6,430 nt of DNA from Flavobacteriaceae bacterium (GTDB lineage: Bacteria; Bacteroidota; Bacteroidia; Flavobacteriales; Flavobacteriaceae), in the NCBI GenBank assembly GCA_029247985.1, contig JAQWKF010000096.1, forward strand, positions 1 through 6,430, in the 5' to 3' direction. A program made the position numbers and the translations under genes. This document shows, in pieces, positions 1 through 6,430 of the stretch (within the stretch, counting starts at the first letter, position 1; each line of letters begins with the position of its first letter). The notes below the pieces were generated by a model. That model had not been told where the DNA came from. It searched no databases and was given only the letters and a program-made list of their open reading frames with translations.

Positions 1-87
1 CCATTCCAAATATGGATATTGTCGTTTCGCTTTTTGGTGCAATATCTGCCGTAATAGACAATGTACCACTTGTGGCTGCAAGTATGG
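1..87 (+). repeat. Left arm of a perfect 87-base inverted repeat inside nhaD
   Basis: Bases 1-87 are the exact reverse complement of 241-327 (paired positions sum to 328); pairing breaks at 88/240. The arm encodes the NhaD stretch around the second IDN motif in plus-strand sense. It reaches the window edge, so it may extend further left. The lack of any mismatch points to a recent origin or an artefact. Confidence 0.97.
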
Positions 88-240
88 GAATGTTTTCCCA
101 AGGCCCAGATGATCCAATATGGCATGCCATTGCTTTTGCTGCTGGAACTGGCGGGAGTATGTTGGTGTTTGGATCAGCAGCTGGTGTTGTTGCCATGGGA
201 ATGGAAAAAATCAATTTTTTCTGGTACTTCAAAAAGATTT
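1..240 (+). pseudogene. nhaD: Inverted fragment of the nhaD C-terminal region
   Basis: Read on the plus strand, bases 3-239 are genuine NhaD coding sequence in the frame of the ATG at 12. They begin with IPNMDIVVSLFGAISAVIDN, a copy of residues 340-359 of the minus-strand gene, and continue past the break with GMFSQGPDDPIWHAIAF, then GTGGSMLVFGSAAGVV, ending at FFWYFKKI. This is the helix-rich end expected of NhaD, residues 368-418 when joined to the minus-strand part. After base 240 the frame reads antisense nhaD and stops at 447-449. It has no start signals of its own that would suggest an independent gene. It is best read as the displaced 3' part of the nhaD gene next door, brought in by an inverted junction. 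Whether a second fuller copy lies left of the window cannot be seen. Confidence 0.85.
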
Positions 241-1342
241 CCATACTTGCAGCCACAAGTGGTACATTGTCTATTACGGCAGATATTGCACCAAAAAGCG
301 AAACGACAATATCCATATTTGGAATGGCTTGCGTGAGTTCGCCAGCAAAATTAAATAAAAGACCTAACGATTCTAAGGCGCCCACGGCCATCAGTATTCC
401 TAGGAAAAATAAGATACTTGGTAGTTCAATTTTTGTCAAAGCTGCATGAACAGGACTGTGAATGGCGTGATCATCATCGGTTTTGTCAATGTTTGAAAGT
501 GAAAATTTGGTACTACTGTACAACTCGGCAAAAGCGGCAACTACAGCCAAAGATAACATCATGCCTACATAAGGGGGTAGGTGTGTAATCTGCTTAAAAA
601 ATGGAACAAACAAAATAGACCCCAGACCTAAATAAAGCATCCTTGAGCCAAAAGGTGATTTTTTTACCTCCTCTGTTTCTTTATTTTCAATACTTCCTTG
701 AAAAACCTTATATCTGCTGGCAATTAGCGTTGGCACTACCATACATATCACTGATGGAATAAATAGGTATTTGATCAGTTCTGGTGTACTTACTTTTTTA
801 CCAATCCAAAGCATGGTTGTGGTTACATCACCAATGGGAGACCAAGCGCCACCCGCATTTGCAGCAACAATGATAAGCCCGGCAAACCAGAGACGTGTGT
901 TGCGATCTTGAATCACTTTTTGCAATATGGTTATTAAAACAATTGTTGCAGTAAGGTTGTCAATTATGGCAGATAGAATAAAAGCTAATATGGAAAATAT
1001 CCAGAGTAGTTTGACTTTTACATTTGTCCGAATAAAACCCTTTATGGTGGTAAAACCGTCAAAATAGTCAATGATTTCTACTATGGTCATAGCACCGAGT
1101 AAAAAAACCAGGATTTCAGCTGTCTTTCCTAGATGATGCAGTAAAATTTCTTCAATATGTGTTTCGTGTAAACTCCTAGAAATGGTATCTATATCAAAAA
1201 CAGGCATATGAGTCAAAGAAATAATTGCCCACAAAATAGCCATCATGGCAAGTGCTGGTATCAGTTTGTCAATCTTCAAGTTATGCTCAAGGGTAATGGC
1301 TAAATAGCCCATAAAAAACACGAATAATATGAGGGTTTCCAT
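1..1342 (-). CDS. nhaD: NhaD-type Na+/H+ antiporter, C-terminus disrupted by a fold-back and cut by the window edge
   Basis: This is an inner-membrane antiporter of the NhaD family (ion transporter superfamily), expected to export Na+ in exchange for H+. The start at 1342 gives METLILFVFFMGYLAITLEH, typical of flavobacterial NhaD; an in-frame TGA at 1366-1364 blocks a longer protein. The reading frame is very hydrophobic with many membrane segments. It carries the family motifs SAIIDNLTATIV (residues 124-135, D128), NAGGAWSPIGDVTTTMLWI (162-180) and the second-half counterpart SAVIDNVPLVAAS (354-366, D358). Residues 1-367 are authentic. From codon 368 (base 241) the frame stays open to the edge but reads the antisense of nhaD's own sequence, so about 80 codons (368-447) are spurious. 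The missing continuation lies on the plus strand at 88-240. No Shine-Dalgarno is visible, as is usual in Bacteroidota. The family call is secure; whether the cell holds an intact gene depends on the nature of the fold-back. Confidence 0.9.
   Translation of the reverse strand, partial: METLILFVFFMGYLAITLEHNLKIDKLIPALAMMAILWAIISLTHMPVFDIDTISRSLHETHIEEILLHHLGKTAEILVFLLGAMTIVEIIDYFDGFTTIKGFIRTNVKVKLLWIFSILAFILSAIIDNLTATIVLITILQKVIQDRNTRLWFAGLIIVAANAGGAWSPIGDVTTTMLWIGKKVSTPELIKYLFIPSVICMVVPTLIASRYKVFQGSIENKETEEVKKSPFGSRMLYLGLGSILFVPFFKQITHLPPYVGMMLSLAVVAAFAELYSSTKFSLSNIDKTDDDHAIHSPVHAALTKIELPSILFFLGILMAVGALESLGLLFNFAGELTQAIPNMDIVVSLFGAISAVIDNVPLVAASMEIFLKYQKKLIFSIPMATTPAADPNTNILPPVPAAKAMACHIGSSGPWENIPILAATSGTLSITADIAPKSETTISIFGM
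241..327 (-). repeat. Right arm of the 87-base inverted repeat, at the native position in nhaD
   Basis: This copy is continuous with the rest of the minus-strand nhaD frame (codons 339-368), so it is the native copy. The plus-strand arm at 1-87 is the duplicate. The arms are separated by a 153-base spacer (51 codons), itself the downstream part of nhaD in reverse orientation. Confidence 0.97.
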
Positions 1343-1370
1343 AAAGGTTTGTTTGGTATTAAGTCAAAAA

Positions 1371-1378
1371 CAAATATA
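1371..1378 (-). promoter_or_regulatory. Candidate -7 promoter box for nhaD
   Basis: On the minus strand this reads TATATTTG, a full match to the Bacteroidota -7 consensus TAnnTTTG. It lies 28 bases before the nhaD ATG, giving a predicted leader of about 20-25 bases. The -33 element is unclear: TTTG at 1396-1393 is 14 bases upstream and TTG at 1405-1403 is 24 bases upstream, neither at the usual spacing of about 19-21. Confidence 0.45.
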
Positions 1379-1464
1379 GCAATGTAAATGGCCAAAAAAA
1401 AACAATAAAAAGAGCAATTCACATAAGCGTAAATGAACTATTATGAATAAAAATGATAAATTTA

Positions 1465-1472
1465 TACATTTG
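1465..1472 (+). promoter_or_regulatory. Candidate distal -7 promoter box for gltB
   Basis: TACATTTG is a full match to TAnnTTTG. Use of it would give gltB a leader of about 240 bases that includes the dyad at 1600-1613. I see no good -33 element, and AT-rich DNA of this length would contain such an octamer by chance fairly often. Confidence 0.22.
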
Positions 1473-1599
1473 AACCTACAGAATAAAGGGGTATGTGTGT
1501 CAAAATTTTAAGTTATTGTAAATATAACCCTATAAAAATGGGGGGTGATTTCAAACAGTATTTTATATTCCATTAATACTAATTTTAGACTGTCTATTT

Positions 1600-1613
1600 T
1601 TGTGATTTCACAA
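1600..1613. promoter_or_regulatory. Perfect dyad TTGTGA-TT-TCACAA, possible operator upstream of gltB
   Basis: Two 6-base arms are exact reverse complements around a 2-base centre, 102 bases before the gltB start. The half-sites resemble those of CRP/FNR-family regulators, but the centre is 2 bases rather than the 6 of a CRP site (TGTGA-N6-TCACA). It could bind a dimeric regulator or form a very small hairpin. Function is inferred from symmetry and location only. Confidence 0.3.
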
Positions 1614-1693
1614 TTTTTAAGTAAAATTTTATGAAAGTAATATTGGGGTGTCATTAGACTACCATGTCTTTTATAAAAACTATACGTAGCCGT

Positions 1694-1701
1694 TATATTT
1701 G
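1694..1701 (+). promoter_or_regulatory. Candidate proximal -7 promoter box for gltB
   Basis: TATATTTG matches the Bacteroidota -7 consensus and ends 14 bases before the gltB ATG. If used, transcription would start near 1705-1708, leaving a leader of roughly 8-11 bases and almost no room for a ribosome binding site. No clear TTG-type -33 element lies about 19 bases upstream, so the call rests on the -7 match and position only. Confidence 0.4.
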
Positions 1702-1715
1702 AGAAAAATTGATTT

Positions 1716-4700
1716 ATGTTACCCAACCCACAAGGTTTATACCATCCAGAAAACGAGCACGACAATTGTGGTGCTGGTTTTATTTGCAGTCTTAAGGGCG
1801 AAAGAACCAACGATATCATCCACAAAGCGCTAGATATTTTGGTCAAGCTTGAACACCGTGGCGCTGTAAGTGCAGATGGTAAAACGGGTGACGGAGCAGG
1901 AATACTCATAGATATACCACACGACTTTCTAAGTGATGTGTTAGCGTTTGAACTCCCTGAGCCAAAAAAATATGCGCTGGGTATGGTTTTCCTTCCTCAA
2001 AAAATGAACCAACGCACGCATTGTATTGAGGTATTTGAAGAAGAGTTGGCACGTCAAAATTTAGCTGTTATCGGATGGCGAGACGTACCCACAAACTATG
2101 ATGTGGTTGGGCGTATTGCAGCACAAACATTACCAAATATCAAGCAAGTTTTTGTTGAAGACGCAACAGGAAAACTCACAGAAGACCAACTCAACACCAA
2201 AGCCTTTATTGCAAGAAAGCGTGCAGAACACCGCATTTTTGGCAGCAAGATGTCGCAAAGCTCTTACTTTTATCTTCCTAGTTTCTCAACAAGAACGGTT
2301 ATTTACAAAGGATTGTTAATGCCCGAAGACATTGAAGGCTTTTACCTAGACCTTAAAGATCCGCGTGTGGTAACACGTTTGGCGCTTGTGCACCAGCGTT
2401 TTTCTACCAATACATTCCCTACTTGGGATTTAGCACAACCATTCCGCTATATGTGCCACAACGGCGAAATAAACACCTATCGAGGGAATGTTATCCGTAT
2501 GAAGGCGCGTGAAGAACTCTTTGCAAACGAATTTTTTGGAGACGATATGGCGCACATTACCCCTATTGTACTTCCTGGAAAGTCTGATTCCTCCTCTATG
2601 GATATGGTAGTTGAATTATTATTACATTCTGGCCGCTCACTACCAGAAGTGATGATGATGCTCGTTCCCGAAGCATGGGAAAAGCACCAGTCTATGGATT
2701 CTGCCAAAAAAGATTTTTACGCCTACAATGCATGTATTATGGAGCCGTGGGACGGACCTGCGAGTGTACCATTTACTGATGGAAAATTCATTGGTGCATT
2801 ACTAGACCGAAACGGATTGCGCCCATCAAGATACACGGTAACCAAAGACGGTTATGTTGTCATGTCTTCTGAAACAGGGGTTATCGACATCGATCCTGCA
2901 AATGTCTCACTTCACGGACGTTTAGAGCCTGGAAGAATGTTTTTGGTGGACATGGAAGAAGGGCGCATTATAGAAGACCGCGAGGTTAAAGAAAAAATTT
3001 CTGCCAAACACCCATACGGAGACTGGCTCAAAGAAAACTTGCTTCCACTTAAAGAGGTTCCCTACACAGGAAACAAAACGCCAGTTGAAGCTGAGCCTTT
3101 TATTAAAAGACTGCAAGCCTTTGGGTATACAGAGGAAGATATCAAAACACTAATTACGCCCATGAGCACCTTGGGTAAAGAGGCCATTGGTTCAATGGGA
3201 ACAGATACGCCACTTGCCGTGTTATCGCACAAGCCACAATTACTCTATAACTACTTCAAACAGCTTTTTGCTCAGGTTACGAATCCACCACTAGATGGAA
3301 TTCGTGAAGAAATTGTAACAGACACCTCCATGTCTGTAGGAAGTGATGCTAATATTTTTGATGTTATCCCTGCTCACGCAAAAAAACTGAACATTCAAAA
3401 CCCCATCATCTCTAACGAAGACCTTGATAAAATCAAGTTTATTGAGCATGATGACTTTAAGTCTAAATCGGTCAATGCATTGTACAAGGCCAATGAAGGT
3501 AATAACGGGCTTGAACGCGCACTCGAAGACGTACTAAAACAAGTAAAAAAAGAAGTCGAGGATGGCGCAAACATCATCATACTCTCCGATCGTGGAATTA
3601 ACAAAGATATGGCACCCATGCCCATGCTACTCGCCTGCGCATTTGTGCACCACGGCATGATGAAACACAGCTTGCGATCTAAGTTTGGGATCATCATCGA
3701 ATCTGCCGAGCCACGTGAACCACATCATTTTGCCTCCTTGTTTGGTTATGGCGCCAGCGCCATCAACCCATACATGGTTAATGAAATCATTGATTACCAA
3801 GTAGAAAAAGGGGCTATCAAAGGACTATCTGCTGAAAATGCCATTGCTAATTTTAACAAAGCCATTGCAAAAGGTCTTGTCAAAATCATGAATAAAATTG
3901 GTATTTCAACCCTTCATTCGTATAGAGGCGCACAAATTTTTGAAGCCCTAGGCCTAAGTAAAAAGTTTGTTGATACCTATTTCTGCAATACGGCTACGCG
4001 CATTGAGGGAATTGGACTAAAAGAAGTGGAGCAAGAAATTGCCAAACGTCACGAATTTGCTTTTGGCGAAAAGGCGGCAGGAGAAGGAATTGATCTAGAA
4101 ATTGGCGGTAGCTATCGCTGGCGACGTAATGGGGAAGCTCACATGCTTAACCCTGCCAGTATTGCTAAACTACAGCTAGCCACAAGCAAAGGAAGCTATG
4201 ACACCTTTGAGGAATATTCCAAACTTGTTAACGACCAAACCAAGCAATTGATGACGTTGCGAGGTATGTTTGAATTTACCGATTTGGATCCTATCCCAAT
4301 TGAGGAAGTAGAACCCTGGACGAAAATCGTGAAGCGCTTTAAAACAGGCGCCATGTCTTTGGGTTCTATAAGTGAAGAAGCACACGAAAACTTGGCCAAG
4401 GCCATGAACCGCATTGGCGGAAAAAGCAATTCGGGAGAAGGCGGTGAAGACCCAAGACGCTTTACACGTGATGAAGATGGGGAATGGCGTAATTCTGCCA
4501 TTAAACAAGTTGCCTCTGGGCGATTTGGCGTCTCTTCGCACTACTTGACCAACGCCCGTGAAATTCAAATTAAAATGGCGCAAGGCGCCAAGCCTGGAGA
4601 AGGCGGGCAGTTGCCTGGGCCAAAAGTAAATCCCTACATTGCATCGGTGCGAAATTCAACGCCCTATGTTGGTTTGATTTCTCCACCACCTCACCACGAT

Positions 4701-6215
4701 ATATATTCTATTGAGGATTTAGCGCAATTGATTTATGACCTTAAAAACGCAAACAGAGAGGCCCGCATCAATGTGAAGCTGGTTTCTGAGGTAGGGGTTG
4801 GTACCATTGCGGCTGGTGTTGCAAAAGCAAAAGCAGATGTGGTATTGATATCTGGATTTGATGGCGGAACGGGTGCATCGCCACTCACATCGCTCAAACA
4901 CGCTGGATTGCCTTGGGAGTTGGGAATTGCTGAGGCACAACAAACCCTAGTGATGAACGACCTTCGTGGTCGAATCGTGATGGAATGTGACGGACAAATG
5001 AAAACAGGACGAGACGTAGCCGTGGCTTGCTTGCTGGGTGCAGAAGAATTTGGATTCTCCACAGCTCCACTAGTGGCCTCTGGATGTATTATGATGCGTG
5101 CATGTCACCTGAACACCTGTCCGGTAGGTATCGCTACCCAAGATCCTGAACTTCGTAAAAACTTTAAAGGAAAGCCTGAGCATGTCATTAACTTTATGCA
5201 CTTTGTTGCAGAAGAGTTGCGCGCTATCATGGCAGAATTAGGGTTTAGATCTATTGATGAAATGGTTGGGCAAAGCCAAAAGCTCAATATGAATACGGCC
5301 ATTGACCATTATAAAGCACAAGGGATTGATTTATCGGCTATCTTATATAAGCCTGAAGTTGGCGATAACGTGCCCGTTCGCAACGTAAGCAAACAAGATC
5401 ACGGCCTTGACAATGTACTTGACGTGGATATTGTTTCAAAGGCGCAGAAAGCCATCATCAAAAAAGAAGCACAAACCCTATCGTTTGCCATTAAGAATAC
5501 AGATCGTAGTGTAGGTGCCCTGTTGAGTAATGAAATTTCAAAAGCACACGGACGCGATGGACTTCCAGCAGACACGCTAAACTTATTATTTACTGGTGCT
5601 GCGGGTCAGAGTTTTGGTTGTTTTGCAACCAAAGGACTTCATATGGAAGTGACTGGAAATGCCAATGACTATTTTGGCAAAGGATTGTCTGGCGCAAGGC
5701 TGGTAGCCAAAGTACCTGAAACTGCCACCTTTAAGCCAGAAGAAAATATCATTATTGGAAACGTAGCGCTTTATGGAGCTACAGCTGGTGAGGCGTACAT
5801 CAACGGAATTGCTGGAGAGCGTTTCTGTGTAAGAAATTCAGGATCTACGGCTGTAGTTGAAGGTATAGGCGACCACGGTTGCGAATACATGACTGGTGGT
5901 GAAGCTGTTATCTTAGGAAAGATAGGACGTAACTTTGCTGCAGGTATGAGTGGTGGAATCGCTTATATTTATGCTGAAGACGGCATTTTTGATGACCGCA
6001 ACTTCAACATGGAAATGATTGGATTAGAAGACTTGACCGATAAAGATATCGCCCACGTCCAAAACTTAATTCAAAATCACGTCAAGTATACGGGAAGCCC
6101 ACTAGGGACTGACTTATTGAAAAATTGGAAAACAACACAGAAGCACTTTATTAAGGTAATGCCTACCGATTATAAAGCAGCTCTTGAACGCATGGCGCAA
6201 GAACAAAAAGCATAA
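1716..6215 (+). CDS. gltB: Glutamate synthase (GOGAT) large subunit, complete
   Basis: This is the cytoplasmic alpha subunit of NAD(P)H-dependent glutamate synthase: it hydrolyses glutamine, channels the ammonia and reductively aminates 2-oxoglutarate to glutamate. The 1499 residues match the usual family length of about 1500. In order: a class II glutamine amidotransferase domain (about 18-430) with nucleophile C18 in HDNCGAGFICSL after a short 17-residue propeptide, HQRFSTNTFPTW (226-237), CHNGEIN with oxyanion N249/G250, and D291 in KSDSSSMD; a central domain (about 470-770); an FMN and 2-oxoglutarate synthase domain (about 830-1190) with GKSNSGEGGEDPRRF near 902-916, ISPPPHHDIYS near 988 and GFDGGTGASPLTS; [3Fe-4S] cysteines C1124, C1130 and C1135 in CIMMRACHLNTC; and a C-terminal beta-helix (GXGXG) domain around 1250-1450. 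An in-frame TGA at 1710-1712, directly before TTT-ATG, fixes the start. No Shine-Dalgarno, frameshift or missing key residue is seen. gltD follows after 2 bases. Confidence 0.98.
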   Translation: MLPNPQGLYHPENEHDNCGAGFICSLKGERTNDIIHKALDILVKLEHRGAVSADGKTGDGAGILIDIPHDFLSDVLAFELPEPKKYALGMVFLPQKMNQRTHCIEVFEEELARQNLAVIGWRDVPTNYDVVGRIAAQTLPNIKQVFVEDATGKLTEDQLNTKAFIARKRAEHRIFGSKMSQSSYFYLPSFSTRTVIYKGLLMPEDIEGFYLDLKDPRVVTRLALVHQRFSTNTFPTWDLAQPFRYMCHNGEINTYRGNVIRMKAREELFANEFFGDDMAHITPIVLPGKSDSSSMDMVVELLLHSGRSLPEVMMMLVPEAWEKHQSMDSAKKDFYAYNACIMEPWDGPASVPFTDGKFIGALLDRNGLRPSRYTVTKDGYVVMSSETGVIDIDPANVSLHGRLEPGRMFLVDMEEGRIIEDREVKEKISAKHPYGDWLKENLLPLKEVPYTGNKTPVEAEPFIKRLQAFGYTEEDIKTLITPMSTLGKEAIGSMGTDTPLAVLSHKPQLLYNYFKQLFAQVTNPPLDGIREEIVTDTSMSVGSDANIFDVIPAHAKKLNIQNPIISNEDLDKIKFIEHDDFKSKSVNALYKANEGNNGLERALEDVLKQVKKEVEDGANIIILSDRGINKDMAPMPMLLACAFVHHGMMKHSLRSKFGIIIESAEPREPHHFASLFGYGASAINPYMVNEIIDYQVEKGAIKGLSAENAIANFNKAIAKGLVKIMNKIGISTLHSYRGAQIFEALGLSKKFVDTYFCNTATRIEGIGLKEVEQEIAKRHEFAFGEKAAGEGIDLEIGGSYRWRRNGEAHMLNPASIAKLQLATSKGSYDTFEEYSKLVNDQTKQLMTLRGMFEFTDLDPIPIEEVEPWTKIVKRFKTGAMSLGSISEEAHENLAKAMNRIGGKSNSGEGGEDPRRFTRDEDGEWRNSAIKQVASGRFGVSSHYLTNAREIQIKMAQGAKPGEGGQLPGPKVNPYIASVRNSTPYVGLISPPPHHDIYSIEDLAQLIYDLKNANREARINVKLVSEVGVGTIAAGVAKAKADVVLISGFDGGTGASPLTSLKHAGLPWELGIAEAQQTLVMNDLRGRIVMECDGQMKTGRDVAVACLLGAEEFGFSTAPLVASGCIMMRACHLNTCPVGIATQDPELRKNFKGKPEHVINFMHFVAEELRAIMAELGFRSIDEMVGQSQKLNMNTAIDHYKAQGIDLSAILYKPEVGDNVPVRNVSKQDHGLDNVLDVDIVSKAQKAIIKKEAQTLSFAIKNTDRSVGALLSNEISKAHGRDGLPADTLNLLFTGAAGQSFGCFATKGLHMEVTGNANDYFGKGLSGARLVAKVPETATFKPEENIIIGNVALYGATAGEAYINGIAGERFCVRNSGSTAVVEGIGDHGCEYMTGGEAVILGKIGRNFAAGMSGGIAYIYAEDGIFDDRNFNMEMIGLEDLTDKDIAHVQNLIQNHVKYTGSPLGTDLLKNWKTTQKHFIKVMPTDYKAALERMAQEQKA

Positions 6216-6217
6216 TT

Positions 6218-6430
6218 ATGGGAAAGTTAAGAGGATTTATGGAGCACGAGCGCGTAAACGAACAAAATGTAGCTGTTCAAGACCGCGTAAAGAATTACAA
6301 AGAGTTTACGGTAACTCCTAGTGAAGAAACACTACAAGAACAAGGCGCACGCTGCATGGACTGTGGTGTTCCGTTTTGTCACAGTGGTTGTCCGTTGGGG
6401 AATATGATTCCTGATTTTAATGACGCCGTG
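6218..6430 (+). CDS. gltD: Glutamate synthase small subunit, N-terminal part (cut by window edge)
   Basis: This is the beta subunit of glutamate synthase, a flavoprotein that oxidises NAD(P)H through FAD and passes electrons via two [4Fe-4S] clusters to GltB. Only the first 71 codons are in the window. They begin MGKLRGFMEHERVN and include KNYKEFTV and the cluster motif CMDCGVPFCHSGCPLGN, with cysteines C46, C49, C54 and C58 (C-X2-C-X4-C-X3-C), as in GltD and related ferredoxin-like N-domains. The FAD and NAD(P)H Rossmann domains lie beyond the edge. The ATG follows the gltB stop by 2 bases (TAA-TT-ATG), without a Shine-Dalgarno, so co-transcription and probably translational coupling with gltB are expected. 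Related N-domains occur in dihydropyrimidine dehydrogenase and NfnB-like proteins, but the position after gltB makes gltD near certain. Confidence 0.96.
   Translation, partial: MGKLRGFMEHERVNEQNVAVQDRVKNYKEFTVTPSEETLQEQGARCMDCGVPFCHSGCPLGNMIPDFNDAV

Larger units (their letters stand above)
1343..1715. other. Divergent intergenic region between nhaD and gltB
   Basis: These 373 bases hold the upstream regions of both divergent genes. They are strongly AT-rich, with several A or T runs (for example nine A at 1394-1402) and one run of six G at 1540-1545. I see no convincing small gene, tRNA or riboswitch. What can be pointed to are three TAnnTTTG-type -7 boxes, a 14-base dyad at 1600-1613, and a weaker pair of 6-base inverted arms (AGTATT 1557-1562, AATACT 1575-1580). 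Confidence 0.8.

Noticed and set aside
1..327. Insertion sequence or transposon with terminal inverted repeats
   Set aside because: The arms and spacer all encode NhaD itself; there is no transposase, no foreign DNA and no target-site duplication.
12..449. Plus-strand 145-codon open frame as an independent gene
   Set aside because: Its first 76 codons are a displaced piece of nhaD and the rest is antisense nhaD; it is a product of the inverted duplication.
1557..1580. Hairpin or terminator from AGTATT/AATACT arms
   Set aside because: The stem is only 6 mostly A-T pairs with a 12-base loop and no GC-rich stem or adjacent U-tract pattern; it is expected by chance in such AT-rich DNA.
1600..1613. 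CRP-binding site
   Set aside because: The half-sites TGTGA/TCACA fit, but a CRP site needs 6 bases between them and here there are 2.
1508..1909. Minus-strand 133-codon open frame overlapping the gltB start
   Set aside because: Its first two thirds are antisense to conserved gltB codons and the rest is AT-rich intergenic DNA. It has no recognisable domain.
4176..5302. Several minus-strand open frames of 65-135 codons within gltB
   Set aside because: They lie opposite the most conserved synthase-domain sequence of gltB, overlap one another in different frames and show no family motifs; they are shadows.

Overview
The window looks like a chromosomal piece of a member of the Bacteroidota, probably a flavobacterium. 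The evidence is AT-rich DNA, gene starts without Shine-Dalgarno sequences, -7 boxes of the TAnnTTTG type, and glutamate synthase and NhaD proteins that read like those of that phylum. The genus cannot be named from this sequence.

Layout: bases 1-1342 carry an nhaD-type Na+/H+ antiporter gene on the minus strand, running off the left edge. A 373-base AT-rich intergenic region (1343-1715) separates it from the divergent gltB (1716-6215, plus strand). gltB encodes a complete 1499-residue glutamate synthase large subunit. Two bases after its stop codon, gltD (small subunit) begins and is cut by the right edge after 71 codons. gltB and gltD form one operon for ammonia assimilation: GltD takes electrons from NAD(P)H and passes them to GltB, which turns glutamine plus 2-oxoglutarate into two glutamates. 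The antiporter is a separate transcription unit.

The main anomaly is at the left end. Minus-strand codons 1-367 of nhaD (bases 1342-242) are normal. At base 241/240 the gene flips: the next 51 codons of genuine NhaD sequence are present only on the plus strand (88-240). They are flanked by two perfect 87-base inverted copies (1-87 and 241-327) of the coding stretch just before the break. This is a fold-back inverted duplication inside a coding gene. The likeliest cause is an amplification or assembly chimera, or a recent template switch. A natural invertible segment is possible but less likely. It means the nhaD C-terminus given by simple translation is not real protein.

Apart from this, gltB and gltD appear ordinary and intact. 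I see no RNA gene, CRISPR array, insertion sequence or new defence-type system.
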